Source of the DNA: an uncultured Clostridia bacterium
GTDB lineage: Bacteria; Bacillota; Clostridia; Christensenellales; Aristaeellaceae
DNA: 17,020 nt
Assembly (NCBI GenBank): GCA_934636425.1
Contig: CAKUAV010000056.1
Coordinates: forward strand, 1 to 17,020
Reading direction: 5' to 3'
Position 1 is the stretch's first letter. The number at the start of each line of letters is the position of its first letter. The notes under the pieces are model-generated. The model was not told the DNA's origin and did not search any database. It worked only from the letters and a program-made list of their open reading frames with translations. The position numbers and the translations under genes were made by a program. This document shows, one piece after another, positions 1 through 6,040 of the stretch.

Positions 1-237
1 GCGCAGACCGATCGCCACATATTCGGCTGCTGTCATTGTATTTGGACTGAAGCCCTGCAACGAAGTCGGACTTCCTTTGGGCTTATCGTGAAAATCCGGA
101 GAACTGCAAGCACCCCAATGGCGGCGCATTTCATGGCTTTGCATTGAGGAGACGGGCAGAGAAGGAAAATCAGCCGCAGCGCAGTTTTTCAGCCATGCTG
201 CCCGCGATGCTTTCTCATCACATTTCCGTGAAGCGCC
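1..237 (+). repeat. Dispersed repeat, copy A (5' part probably outside the window)
   Basis: No gene is supported in the first 312 bases apart from this repeat. It shares collinear blocks with the element at 14056-14401 read in reverse: CGAAG..GGAC at 61-71, GAAAATCCG at 90-98, ACGGGCA at 152-158 followed by AGAAGGAAAA, GCCATGCTG at 192-200, and the end TTCCGTGAAGCGCC at 224-237. That end matches the inverted terminal repeat of the other copy (GGCnCTTCnCGGAA when reversed). Spacing between blocks is similar except for an indel of about 28 nt between the second and third. An open frame crosses the window edge on the minus strand but has no ribosome site and is probably not a gene. Confidence 0.6.
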
Positions 238-261
238 GGATAAAGTCTGCAAAAAGCGGTC

Positions 262-303
262 AAAAAGCCGCGCCGCCCCGAAGCGATGGGGGACGGCGCG
301 GCT
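262..303 (-). terminator. Intrinsic terminator of spoIVB
   Basis: Read on the minus strand, AGCCGCGCCG (294-303) pairs perfectly with CGGCGCGGCT (266-275). A further CCCC/GGGG pairing inside is offset by one base. The stem is followed by a T run (the A run at 262-265 on the plus strand). It lies about 10 nt after the spoIVB stop. Confidence 0.85.
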
Positions 304-312
304 CTCTTTGCG

Positions 313-1575
313 TCATGCGGCGCTCTTTTCCTGCGCGGCGGCGAGCATGTTCTCGATGAATATCCCATAGCCGCGCGTGGGGTCGCTCACGAAGACGTGT
401 GTGACCGCGCCGGCCAGGCGGCCGTTTTGCAGAATGGGGCTGCCGCTCATGCCCTGCACGATGCCGCCCGTGCGCGCGAGCAGCTCGGGATCGGTGATGC
501 GCACGACGAAGCCGCGCTCCGACGATTCGGCGTCGGTCAGGCGCACGATTTCGCACTCATAGGCGCGCACGCCGCGCTCGTCCAGCGTGGTCAGAAGCTG
601 CGCGCTGCCCGGCCGCACCTCGCCCGAGGCCATGACCGGCACGCCGTTTGGATAGAGCGCGTTGACCACAGTGCCGTCGATTTTTCCGTATATGCCGCAT
701 CGGCCGTTCGAATCGATTGTGCCCAGCACGCGGCTGGCCGCGCCGAAGCGCCCGATCAGCTCGCCCGGCTTGCCCTTTTCGCCGCGCTCGATTTCGGTGA
801 TGCGGCTTTCGATCAGGCTGCCGCTGTCTATGGGCAGTATCACGCCGGTGTCCGCGTCGGTGATCGCGTGGCCGAGCGCGCCGTAAGCGCCGCTTTCCGG
901 ATCGAAAAACGTCAGCGTGCCGACGCCCGCCGTGCTGTCGCGCACCCACAGGCCGAGCCGGCTCTTGCCGCTGCCGTCCTGAACCGGCGCGACCGGCACG
1001 CTCAGTTCGCGCTCGCCGCGCTCTATGGTCAGCGTGACCGGCTTGCCCGGGGCGACGCGCTCGCTCAGATCGGCCGCGCTCAGGAGCGCCTTTCCGTCGA
1101 TCTTCGTCACAACGTCGCCCGGCCGAACGCCCGCCAGCCGCGCCGGCGAGGCTACCGTGCCGCCGGGATCGGACAGGCCGACCACGACAACGCCGCGCGT
1201 CGTCATGGCGACGCCCACAGACTGGCCGCCCGGCACCAGCGTGCGCGCCTTATCGACCGATACGGCCACCTTTTTGACCGGCAATACGCCCATCAGCCGG
1301 AATGTGACGGTGGCTTCACCGGCTTCCTCACCGGTGAGGCTGACCGTTGTCACGTCCTCGAGCGTCTCGTTCAACCCGGAGAGCACGCTCTGCGCCTGAT
1401 CGATCGAGGCGGTGATGGGCCAGTTCAGATTAAAGCGCGTCGTCGCGCCCTGCGAGAGCGTCAGCTCCTCGGGCAGCGCGCACAGCTGCGCGACCGGCTC
1501 GGAGGAGAGCAGAAGCGCCGTGAAGGCTGCCAGCAGCCAGCCGAGCGCTTTCTTTCGGGACGGGGAGATGTCCAT
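313..1575 (-). CDS. spoIVB: SpoIVB serine peptidase (stage IV sporulation)
   Basis: 420 aa, close to the usual family length. An N-terminal membrane anchor spans about residues 10-25. A PDZ domain lies at about 115-195 and contains LAGVRPGDVVTKIDG. The S55 peptidase domain fills the C-terminal half. The catalytic triad can be read off: His236 in ALGHAITD, Asp362, and Ser377 in QGMSGSPI, nearly the same numbering as in B. subtilis. In the family, this forespore protease crosses into the intermembrane space and cleaves SpoIVFA, releasing SpoIVFB to process pro-sigma-K. The start is the first ATG of the frame; a purine-rich AGGAAGG lies about 12 nt upstream, somewhat far. It is divergent from the maf-mre operon and has its own terminator. 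No clear sigma-F/G promoter was seen. Confidence 0.95.
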   Translation of the reverse strand: MDISPSRKKALGWLLAAFTALLLSSEPVAQLCALPEELTLSQGATTRFNLNWPITASIDQAQSVLSGLNETLEDVTTVSLTGEEAGEATVTFRLMGVLPVKKVAVSVDKARTLVPGGQSVGVAMTTRGVVVVGLSDPGGTVASPARLAGVRPGDVVTKIDGKALLSAADLSERVAPGKPVTLTIERGERELSVPVAPVQDGSGKSRLGLWVRDSTAGVGTLTFFDPESGAYGALGHAITDADTGVILPIDSGSLIESRITEIERGEKGKPGELIGRFGAASRVLGTIDSNGRCGIYGKIDGTVVNALYPNGVPVMASGEVRPGSAQLLTTLDERGVRAYECEIVRLTDAESSERGFVVRITDPELLARTGGIVQGMSGSPILQNGRLAGAVTHVFVSDPTRGYGIFIENMLAAAQEKSAA

Positions 1576-1617
1576 ATGAAATCAGATCCTTCCTGCGCTG
1601 TTTGGCGCTTGTCGTGA

Positions 1618-1747
1618 GCGCGCCTCAAATGCGGCTTCGGCGGAGATTTGCAAAGGCGCTTCTGCACTGGAAAGCGAGGGCGCGTTGAGGCGCAGAAGCG
1701 CGTGAAAAAAACGCCGAAGCCGCGCCCTGATGCTCATAAAGGCGCGC
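1618..1747. repeat. Nested imperfect palindrome between spoIVB and maf
   Basis: Three nested inverted repeats share one centre: 1618-1625 with 1740-1747 (8 bp), GCGGCTTCGGCG 1631-1642 with CGCCGAAGCCGC 1712-1723 (12 bp, perfect), and GCGCTTCTGC 1656-1665 with GCAGAAGCGC 1692-1701 (10 bp, perfect). An alternative 9-bp pairing, 1620-1628 with 1685-1693, competes with the outer arms. It sits 40-170 nt upstream of the spoIVB start, so it could be a structured spoIVB leader, a protein-binding palindrome or a remnant of a palindromic element. No coding potential is supported. Confidence 0.6.
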
Positions 1748-1897
1748 CATGAGACACGCTTTAGAATGTCGCCGCGCGCTCCCGGCTATCCAGCCAGTTT
1801 TCGCCGCGCCCGAGTCCGCGCCGCATCGGCGCAGGCAAAGCGCCCGATTGGAAAAATCAGTGATTCATTTCCGCAAAGCCGCGCCGCGCTTTTGAGG

Positions 1898-1930
1898 AAA
1901 AGGCTGCCTGAAACGGCGGCTTTTCTCTTT
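1898..1930 (+). terminator. Terminator-like hairpin upstream of the maf promoter
   Basis: AAAAGGCTGCC (1898-1908) pairs with GGCGGCTTTT (1915-1924) with one bulged G and one G-U pair. The loop is TGAAAC, and CTCTTTT follows. It lies between two divergent genes, where no upstream plus-strand gene needs ending. It could end an unrecognised short transcript or act in both directions. Confidence 0.45.
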
Positions 1931-1998
1931 TGCGGCGATTTCCAATTTGACAATTTACAGGCGATTTCATTTAGATGGTTTTTTCAGAGGGCAAAGTG

Positions 1999-2007
1999 TG
2001 CTATAAT
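1999..2007 (+). promoter_or_regulatory. Extended -10 promoter for the maf-mre operon
   Basis: TGCTATAAT is a perfect -10 hexamer preceded by the extended TGn element. No good -35 lies 17 nt upstream (only a T run). A separate TTGACA at 1947-1952 is too far away to partner it. The predicted start of transcription is near 2014, giving a leader of about 35 nt. Confidence 0.65.
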
Positions 2008-2047
2008 GTACGAGCACTGCTGTATTCATCGATAAAGGAGCCGCGTT

Positions 2048-2638
2048 ATGGCTGAACAATATGAAAAAGTCGAGCGTCAAAAAATCATACTTGCGTCCGG
2101 CTCACCGCGCAGGCGGGAGCTGCTGAGCGCGATGGGCTGCGAATTCACCGTGCTCGCGCCCGATGTGGACGAAAACGTTCAGGGGCGCGCGCGCGACATT
2201 GTGGGCGTACTGGCCGAGCGCAAGGGGCGCGCGGCGGCGCGGCTCTGCCGCGGGGGCGAGATCGTGATCGCCGCGGACACGCTGGTGTCGCTGGACGATC
2301 GTCCTCTGGGCAAGCCGAAGAGCGACGCGGAGGCCGCGGCCATGCTGCGCGCGCTGTCGGGCCGCAGCCACGAGGTCTATACCGGCCTGTGCGTGATCGA
2401 CACGGCGGCAGGGCGCATGACAGTGGATGTGGAATGCACGCGCGTGACGTTCAGGCCGCTTTCTGACGAGGAAATCGCCGCCTACGTCGCCACGGGCGAG
2501 CCGCGCGACAAGGCGGGCGCGTATGCCATTCAGGGCGGCGCGGCGGCGTTCGTTTCGGGCTGGGACGGTTCATACAACAATGTCATCGGCCTGCCGACGG
2601 AAAAGCTGGCCGAGCGCCTCAATACGATTATGGCCTGA
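2048..2638 (+). CDS. maf: Maf-family nucleoside triphosphate pyrophosphatase
   Basis: 196 aa, normal for the family. Recognisable motifs are ILASGSPRRRELL (14-26), AADTLV with the putative general-base Asp77, GKP at 88-90, YTGLCV, and the C-terminal GSYNNVIGLP. Family members hydrolyse non-canonical or modified nucleoside triphosphates to monophosphates and influence septum formation. The start at 2048 is favoured by AAAGGAG at 2034-2040, seven bases upstream; the alternative upstream frame overlaps the promoter. It is the first gene of the elongation operon, with mreB starting 16 nt after its stop, as in the Bacillus maf-mre arrangement. Confidence 0.95.
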   Translation: MAEQYEKVERQKIILASGSPRRRELLSAMGCEFTVLAPDVDENVQGRARDIVGVLAERKGRAAARLCRGGEIVIAADTLVSLDDRPLGKPKSDAEAAAMLRALSGRSHEVYTGLCVIDTAAGRMTVDVECTRVTFRPLSDEEIAAYVATGEPRDKAGAYAIQGGAAAFVSGWDGSYNNVIGLPTEKLAERLNTIMA

Positions 2639-2654
2639 CAGGGCGGAGGATATT

Positions 2655-3707
2655 ATGCCGATATTTGGTGCGGAGGGAATGGGCGTCGATCTGGGATCGA
2701 TGAACACCACAATTTTTTTGAATTCCGAGGGTGAGGTTATTCTGCGCGAGCCGACGCGCGTGCTGCTCAATGCCGAAAACATGACCGACGTATTGTGCGT
2801 GGGCGCGGAGGCGCGCGCCATGTCCGGCCGGGCGGGCGACAGGGCCGTGCTGGTTTCGCCGGTGCAGCAGGGCGCTGTGGGCGACGTTGAAATGGCGGCG
2901 CTGGTCATGGTGGCGCTGGCCGAGAAGGCGACTGAGCGCAAAAAGCCCATGGACAAGGCGACGCTGGTGACCAATCTGACCGGCGGCGCGAGCAAGGTGG
3001 AGCGCGCGGCGCTCTTTCAGGCGATGAACGCCACCGGCGCGAAGAAGGTGGCGGCGGTGCGCGCGCCGGTTGCGGCGGCCATCGGCGCGGACGTGGACAT
3101 TTCGCGGCCGAAGGGGCGCCTGATCGTGACGCTGGGCGGCGGCGTGAGCGAGATCGCGGTGCTGAGCATGAGCGGCATTGCGGCGCTGCGCACGCTGCGC
3201 TATGGCGGCCAGGACATGGACGAGGCCATCGTGCGCTGGTTCTGGCGCGAAAACGGCCTGGTGATCGGCATGCGCACAGCCGAGCAGATCAAGCGCGAGA
3301 TCGGCACGGTGAGCGAGGAGAACATCGATCCCGCCGAGGATCCCGTGTTGCTGCGCGGAAAAAACGCGGCGACCGGCAAGCCCATGTCGCTGCAGATCAC
3401 GCCTGTCGATGTGAAAAAGGCGCTGGACGAGCCGATTCGCCGCCTTGTGGACGCGGTGAAGAGCGCGCTCTACAACGTGCCTGCCGAGATGGCGAGCGAC
3501 ATTCGCGACGAGGGCATACTCATCAGCGGCGGCGGCGCGCTGCTGGACGGGCTGGACAAACGCCTTGAGAAGGAGACCGGGCTGGACGTGCGCATGAGCG
3601 CGCATCCCGAGGACGACACGGCGATCGGTCTGGGCGCGGCGGCGGCTGACGACCGGCTGCTCTCCGGTCTGATTCGCGCCGGCGCTGCGGAAACGACGGG
3701 CGAGTAA
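2655..3707 (+). CDS. mreB: MreB-like actin homologue, divergent nucleotide site
   Basis: 350 aa. The ATG at 2655 has GGAGGA at 2645-2650 and puts the phosphate-1 loop GVDLGSMNTT at residue 10, as in other MreBs; longer in-frame starts lie inside maf. Clear MreB landmarks are LREPTRVLL, VERAALFQAMNATGAKKV, VAAAIGAD, RTAEQIKREIG (208-217), and ISGGGALLDGL near 290-300. Oddities: the canonical EEP before AAAIGAG is RAP (136-138), and the VDIGGGTTE loop reads VTLGGGVSE (158-166), so acidic residues linked to nucleotide hydrolysis are missing. In the family it forms membrane-bound filaments that guide wall elongation. Its place before mreC supports the MreB role; an Mbl-type paralogue with weak ATPase is the alternative. 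Confidence 0.93.
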   Translation: MPIFGAEGMGVDLGSMNTTIFLNSEGEVILREPTRVLLNAENMTDVLCVGAEARAMSGRAGDRAVLVSPVQQGAVGDVEMAALVMVALAEKATERKKPMDKATLVTNLTGGASKVERAALFQAMNATGAKKVAAVRAPVAAAIGADVDISRPKGRLIVTLGGGVSEIAVLSMSGIAALRTLRYGGQDMDEAIVRWFWRENGLVIGMRTAEQIKREIGTVSEENIDPAEDPVLLRGKNAATGKPMSLQITPVDVKKALDEPIRRLVDAVKSALYNVPAEMASDIRDEGILISGGGALLDGLDKRLEKETGLDVRMSAHPEDDTAIGLGAAAADDRLLSGLIRAGAAETTGE

Positions 3708-3730
3708 TATGCAAAAGTGAGGAAAACGCC

Positions 3731-4885
3731 ATGGAAAATAACCAGGCGCCTAAAAAGAAGAAAAGGCCGGCGAATGCGCCGACCGGGCGCAGGCCGGTTC
3801 AGAAGACCGTGCGCAAAAAGAAAAAGCGTCAGGCCGGGCGCGTGGGCCGCATTGTTTACGGCGTGCTGGTCGGCGGCGCGGCGCTGGCCATCGCCTTCTT
3901 TATTTACGCGAAGGTGCAGGGCGAGATTTCGATCCCGGAAAATGCGGCCGGCTCGCTGATTTCCCCTGTGCAGAACGCGGTCTCCTCGGCGACGCGCTGG
4001 GTGAAGTCGTGGCTGGGCGATCTGACCGACGTGGACAAGCTCAGGAGCGATTACGAGCAGCTGCAGATCGACTATATGCAGCTTCAGTATCAGTATACCC
4101 AGCTGGAGGAGGAGGCGCGCGAGAACGACCGCCTCAAGGCGCTTCTGGACGCGCAGAGCCGCTATGAGGAGCTGAATCCGATCTACGCCAGGGTCATCGC
4201 CAAGGACGCGGGGCGCTGGTTCGATCTGTTCTCAATCAACCGCGGCACGCTCTCGGGTGTGTCGAAGGGCATGGCGGTCATCAGCGCGGACGGGCTGGTC
4301 GGGCGCGTCTACGAGGCGGGTCTGAACTATGCCAAGGTGATCTGCATCATAAACGGCGACAGCGCCGTCTCCTGCCTGATCGAGCGCACGCGCGACAACG
4401 GCATAATGCGCGGCCAGCTGACCGCCGCCTCGGACGACGACACCTGCCGGATGTACTATGTGCCCTCGGTCAACGACATCATGCCCGGCGATTCGGTGGT
4501 CACGTCCGGTCTGGACGGCGCGTATCCGAAGGGTCTGGTCGTGGGCACGGTGAGCGAGGTCAGCCGCCAGTCGGACACGTCGAGCCAGTATCTGTCGATC
4601 AGGCCGGCGGCGGATTTCCAGCATATCGAAGAGGTGCTGGTGCTTCAGACCGTGGTCGAAACGGACAGCGACAGCAATCTGCCCTCCCTGCCTCAGGCGA
4701 CCACGCGCGCTCAGCCGACGGCTACGCCCGATCCCAACGCCACGCCCGACCCGAACGCGACGACCGCGCCGGCTGACAGCCAGCCCAACAACTGGGCGAT
4801 GCCCACCGTCGCGCCCGCGCCCGGCGAAACGGCCGAGCCTGTCGAGCAGGGCGACTTCCTCGAAGACACCTGGGCGGCAAGCTGA
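3731..4885 (+). CDS. mreC: MreC rod-shape protein
   Basis: 384 aa. The N-terminal tail is lysine/arginine-rich (8-40) and cytoplasmic, followed by one membrane segment (about 41-61). A coiled coil (about 100-145, LRSDYEQLQIDYMQLQ) precedes the beta-rich MreC domain (about 150-307) containing ARVIAKDAGRWFD, INRGTLSGVSKGMAV, GLVGRVYEAG and PKGLVVGTV. A low-complexity tail (about 318-384) rich in T, P, A, D and N carries a repeated TPDPNA motif, probably outside the membrane. MreC links MreB to the wall synthases RodA and PBP2. The ribosome site is GTGAGGAA, about 8 nt upstream. The TGA stop sits inside a small perfect palindrome, GCAAGC-TGA-GCTTGC (4877-4891). A 627-nt non-coding gap to mreD follows, which is unusual. 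Confidence 0.95.
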   Translation: MENNQAPKKKKRPANAPTGRRPVQKTVRKKKKRQAGRVGRIVYGVLVGGAALAIAFFIYAKVQGEISIPENAAGSLISPVQNAVSSATRWVKSWLGDLTDVDKLRSDYEQLQIDYMQLQYQYTQLEEEARENDRLKALLDAQSRYEELNPIYARVIAKDAGRWFDLFSINRGTLSGVSKGMAVISADGLVGRVYEAGLNYAKVICIINGDSAVSCLIERTRDNGIMRGQLTAASDDDTCRMYYVPSVNDIMPGDSVVTSGLDGAYPKGLVVGTVSEVSRQSDTSSQYLSIRPAADFQHIEEVLVLQTVVETDSDSNLPSLPQATTRAQPTATPDPNATPDPNATTAPADSQPNNWAMPTVAPAPGETAEPVEQGDFLEDTWAAS

Positions 4886-4890
4886 GCTTG

Positions 4891-5059
4891 CATCCACTTC
4901 GCTTCGCGCACGCAACCCGATTCTTCAGCGCTTGAGGGCGCTTCGAATCTGGACGATTGTGCAAGTTGGTATGGTCGCTGTACAGCCCGACTTGCCCGGC
5001 CATAAATCAGAGCCGGTCAAGTCTCCCCGCATACCCGAGCGACGGCGCGGCAGTGCCGA
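4891..5059 (+). ncRNA. Tandem structured element, unit 1 (candidate cis-acting RNA)
   Basis: First of two units with a period of 169 nt at the 5' end. Hairpin H1: AGCGC (4927-4931) pairs with GCGCT (4938-4942), loop TTGAGG. Core strand A, GCAAGTTGG (4961-4969), can pair with strand B, CCGACTTGC (4987-4995; nine pairs, one G-U). B extended, GACTTGCCCGGC (4989-5000), can instead pair with C, GCCGGTCAAGTC (5012-5023; 11 pairs, one mismatch, 11-nt loop). A and C therefore compete for B. A palindrome GCTGTACAGC lies between A and B. The 169-nt period is not a multiple of three, so both units cannot encode the same peptide. It sits directly after the mreC stop, inside the operon transcript, so a plus-strand RNA is the natural reading; a DNA repeat is the alternative. 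Confidence 0.6.
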
Positions 5060-5236
5060 CATCCACTTCGCTTCGCGCATGCAACCCGACTCCGCGCCGC
5101 TTGGGGGCGGCTCGAGTCTGGACGATTGTGCAAGTTGGTATGGTCGCTGCACAGCCCGACTTGCCCGGCCAGCCGCAGTGCGGCCTCCACTTATCAGAGC
5201 CGGTCAAGTCTCTCCACGTGCCCGGGCGACGGCGCG
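5060..5236 (+). ncRNA. Tandem structured element, unit 2 (candidate cis-acting RNA)
   Basis: Second unit. The 54-nt core starting at 5118 differs from unit 1 (from 4949) at one base, in the centre of the GCTGyACAGC palindrome. Hairpin H1 is kept by paired changes: GCCGC (5096-5100) with GCGGC (5107-5111), so A-T became G-C and G-C became C-G relative to unit 1. Strands A (5130-5138), B (5158-5169) and C (5199-5210) are unchanged. The B-C loop has gained 18 nt, including a small hairpin GCCGC-AGT-GCGGC (5172-5184). Similarity to unit 1 fades after about 5236. Confidence 0.6.
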
Positions 5237-5313
5237 ACGCGAGCGCCCTGATCCGGCGGAGCGGTTATTGAAGGGCTGTATGGCAGGCGGCGCAGCTGCC
5301 GTGCTATCGAAAG

Positions 5314-5442
5314 GAATTATGGCTTGCCGAGCGCCCGAATGGCCATACGGCGCAAGAAATTCGGTTTGATGGCCGCGCATTGGGACTCGCGGCTGGGCGC
5401 AATGAATGCGCGGCGAACAAGGCTCCGCCGAATCGGCAATTC
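5314..5442 (+). promoter_or_regulatory. Structured segment upstream of mreD
   Basis: Layered pairing can be drawn: GAATT 5314-5318 with AATTC 5438-5442; GCCG 5326-5329 with CGGC 5434-5437; ATTCGG 5359-5364 with CCGAAT 5428-5433; and a perfect 10-bp helix GCCGCGCATT 5372-5381 with AATGCGCGGC 5405-5414. A side hairpin GCGCC 5331-5335 with GGCGC 5349-5353 falls within it. It ends about 70 nt before the mreD start and does not mask the ribosome site at 5498-5503. It is not similar to the tandem units. Some pairing is expected by chance in GC-rich DNA. The remaining intergenic bases (5237-5313, 5443-5497) show nothing I can name. Confidence 0.4.
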
Positions 5443-5512
5443 TCACGGGCGGAAACGAAACGGTGATATATCGAATGGCGGGCGCATTGAGTCCGCCGGG
5501 GAGATACGACAG

Positions 5513-6004
5513 ATGATAAAACGATTGCTTCCCATTGTGCTGAGCGCGGCGGTGTTTCTGCTGGACACGGCGATACTGCCTCAGTTCACGTCGTTCTGGC
5601 TGCTGCCGATATGGTCGCTTTTGCTGGTGCATTGTCTGGGGCTGCTGCTGGGGCGCACGCGCGGCGCGCTTTTCGGCATGATCGTCGGGCTGGCGATTGA
5701 CATTTCCGTCAGCACGCCGCTGGGACTGATGACGGCGATCTGCGCGCTTCTGGGCTATGCGGGCGGCTGGTTTGGCCGGCTGATGTGGACGAACAGGCTC
5801 TGTCCCGTCATATCCGCGGCGGTCTGCTTTCTTTTGTACGAGCTGGTGATGGACGTATACGTCGTGCTCAGCGCGGCGCAGTTTGACGGCGCGCTGCTGG
5901 TGCGCTCGCTCTGCCGCGTGCCGGTGTATGTGCTCCTCACATGGGGGCTGCACGCCTGGCTCAAGCGCGTTTTGCGCCCGGGCAACCCGTATTATACGCG
6001 ATAA
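5513..6004 (+). CDS. mreD: MreD rod-shape protein
   Basis: 163 aa, very hydrophobic with about five to six membrane segments, as expected for MreD. The segments include LLPIVLSAAVFLLDTAIL, LPIWSLLLVHCLGLLLG, ALFGMIVGLAIDIS and VISAAVCFLLYELVMDVYVV. The motif GLAIDISVSTPLG corresponds to the conserved G-x-x-x-D region of the family. The ATG at 5513 is chosen because GGGGAG lies nine to ten bases upstream and because it starts directly at the first hydrophobic segment; the frame upstream to 5324 is rich in charged residues and overlaps the structured leader. In the family it is a membrane partner of MreC in the elongasome. It is 36 nt before mrdA. Confidence 0.9.
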   Translation: MIKRLLPIVLSAAVFLLDTAILPQFTSFWLLPIWSLLLVHCLGLLLGRTRGALFGMIVGLAIDISVSTPLGLMTAICALLGYAGGWFGRLMWTNRLCPVISAAVCFLLYELVMDVYVVLSAAQFDGALLVRSLCRVPVYVLLTWGLHAWLKRVLRPGNPYYTR

Positions 6005-6040
6005 TTTCGACATGAACGACTCCGCAGGGGAGGGATAACG

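Noticed and set aside
1..144. Minus-strand partial gene reaching the window start
   Set aside because: The frame is open to the edge but has no ribosome site or known motif and coincides with the dispersed repeat.
286..1617. A 443-codon open frame on the plus strand
   Set aside because: It is the antisense shadow of spoIVB, whose catalytic motifs are clear; it has no ribosome site or domain.
1947..1952. TTGACA upstream of maf as a -35 box
   Set aside because: No reasonable -10 lies 16-18 nt downstream, and the clear TATAAT at 2002 is 49 nt away.
1730..2035. Plus-strand frame of 101 codons upstream of maf
   Set aside because: It runs through a terminator-like hairpin and the maf promoter, has no ribosome site, and reads as low-complexity basic sequence.
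4891..5236. CRISPR array
   Set aside because: Only two long tandem units with internal structure, no short regularly spaced repeats and no cas genes.
4932..5369. Open frames across the mreC-mreD gap (145 and 104 codons) with repeated peptides
   Set aside because: The repeated DNA has a period of 169 nt, so the same peptide appears in different frames in the two copies. No good ribosome site, and changes follow base pairing rather than codons.
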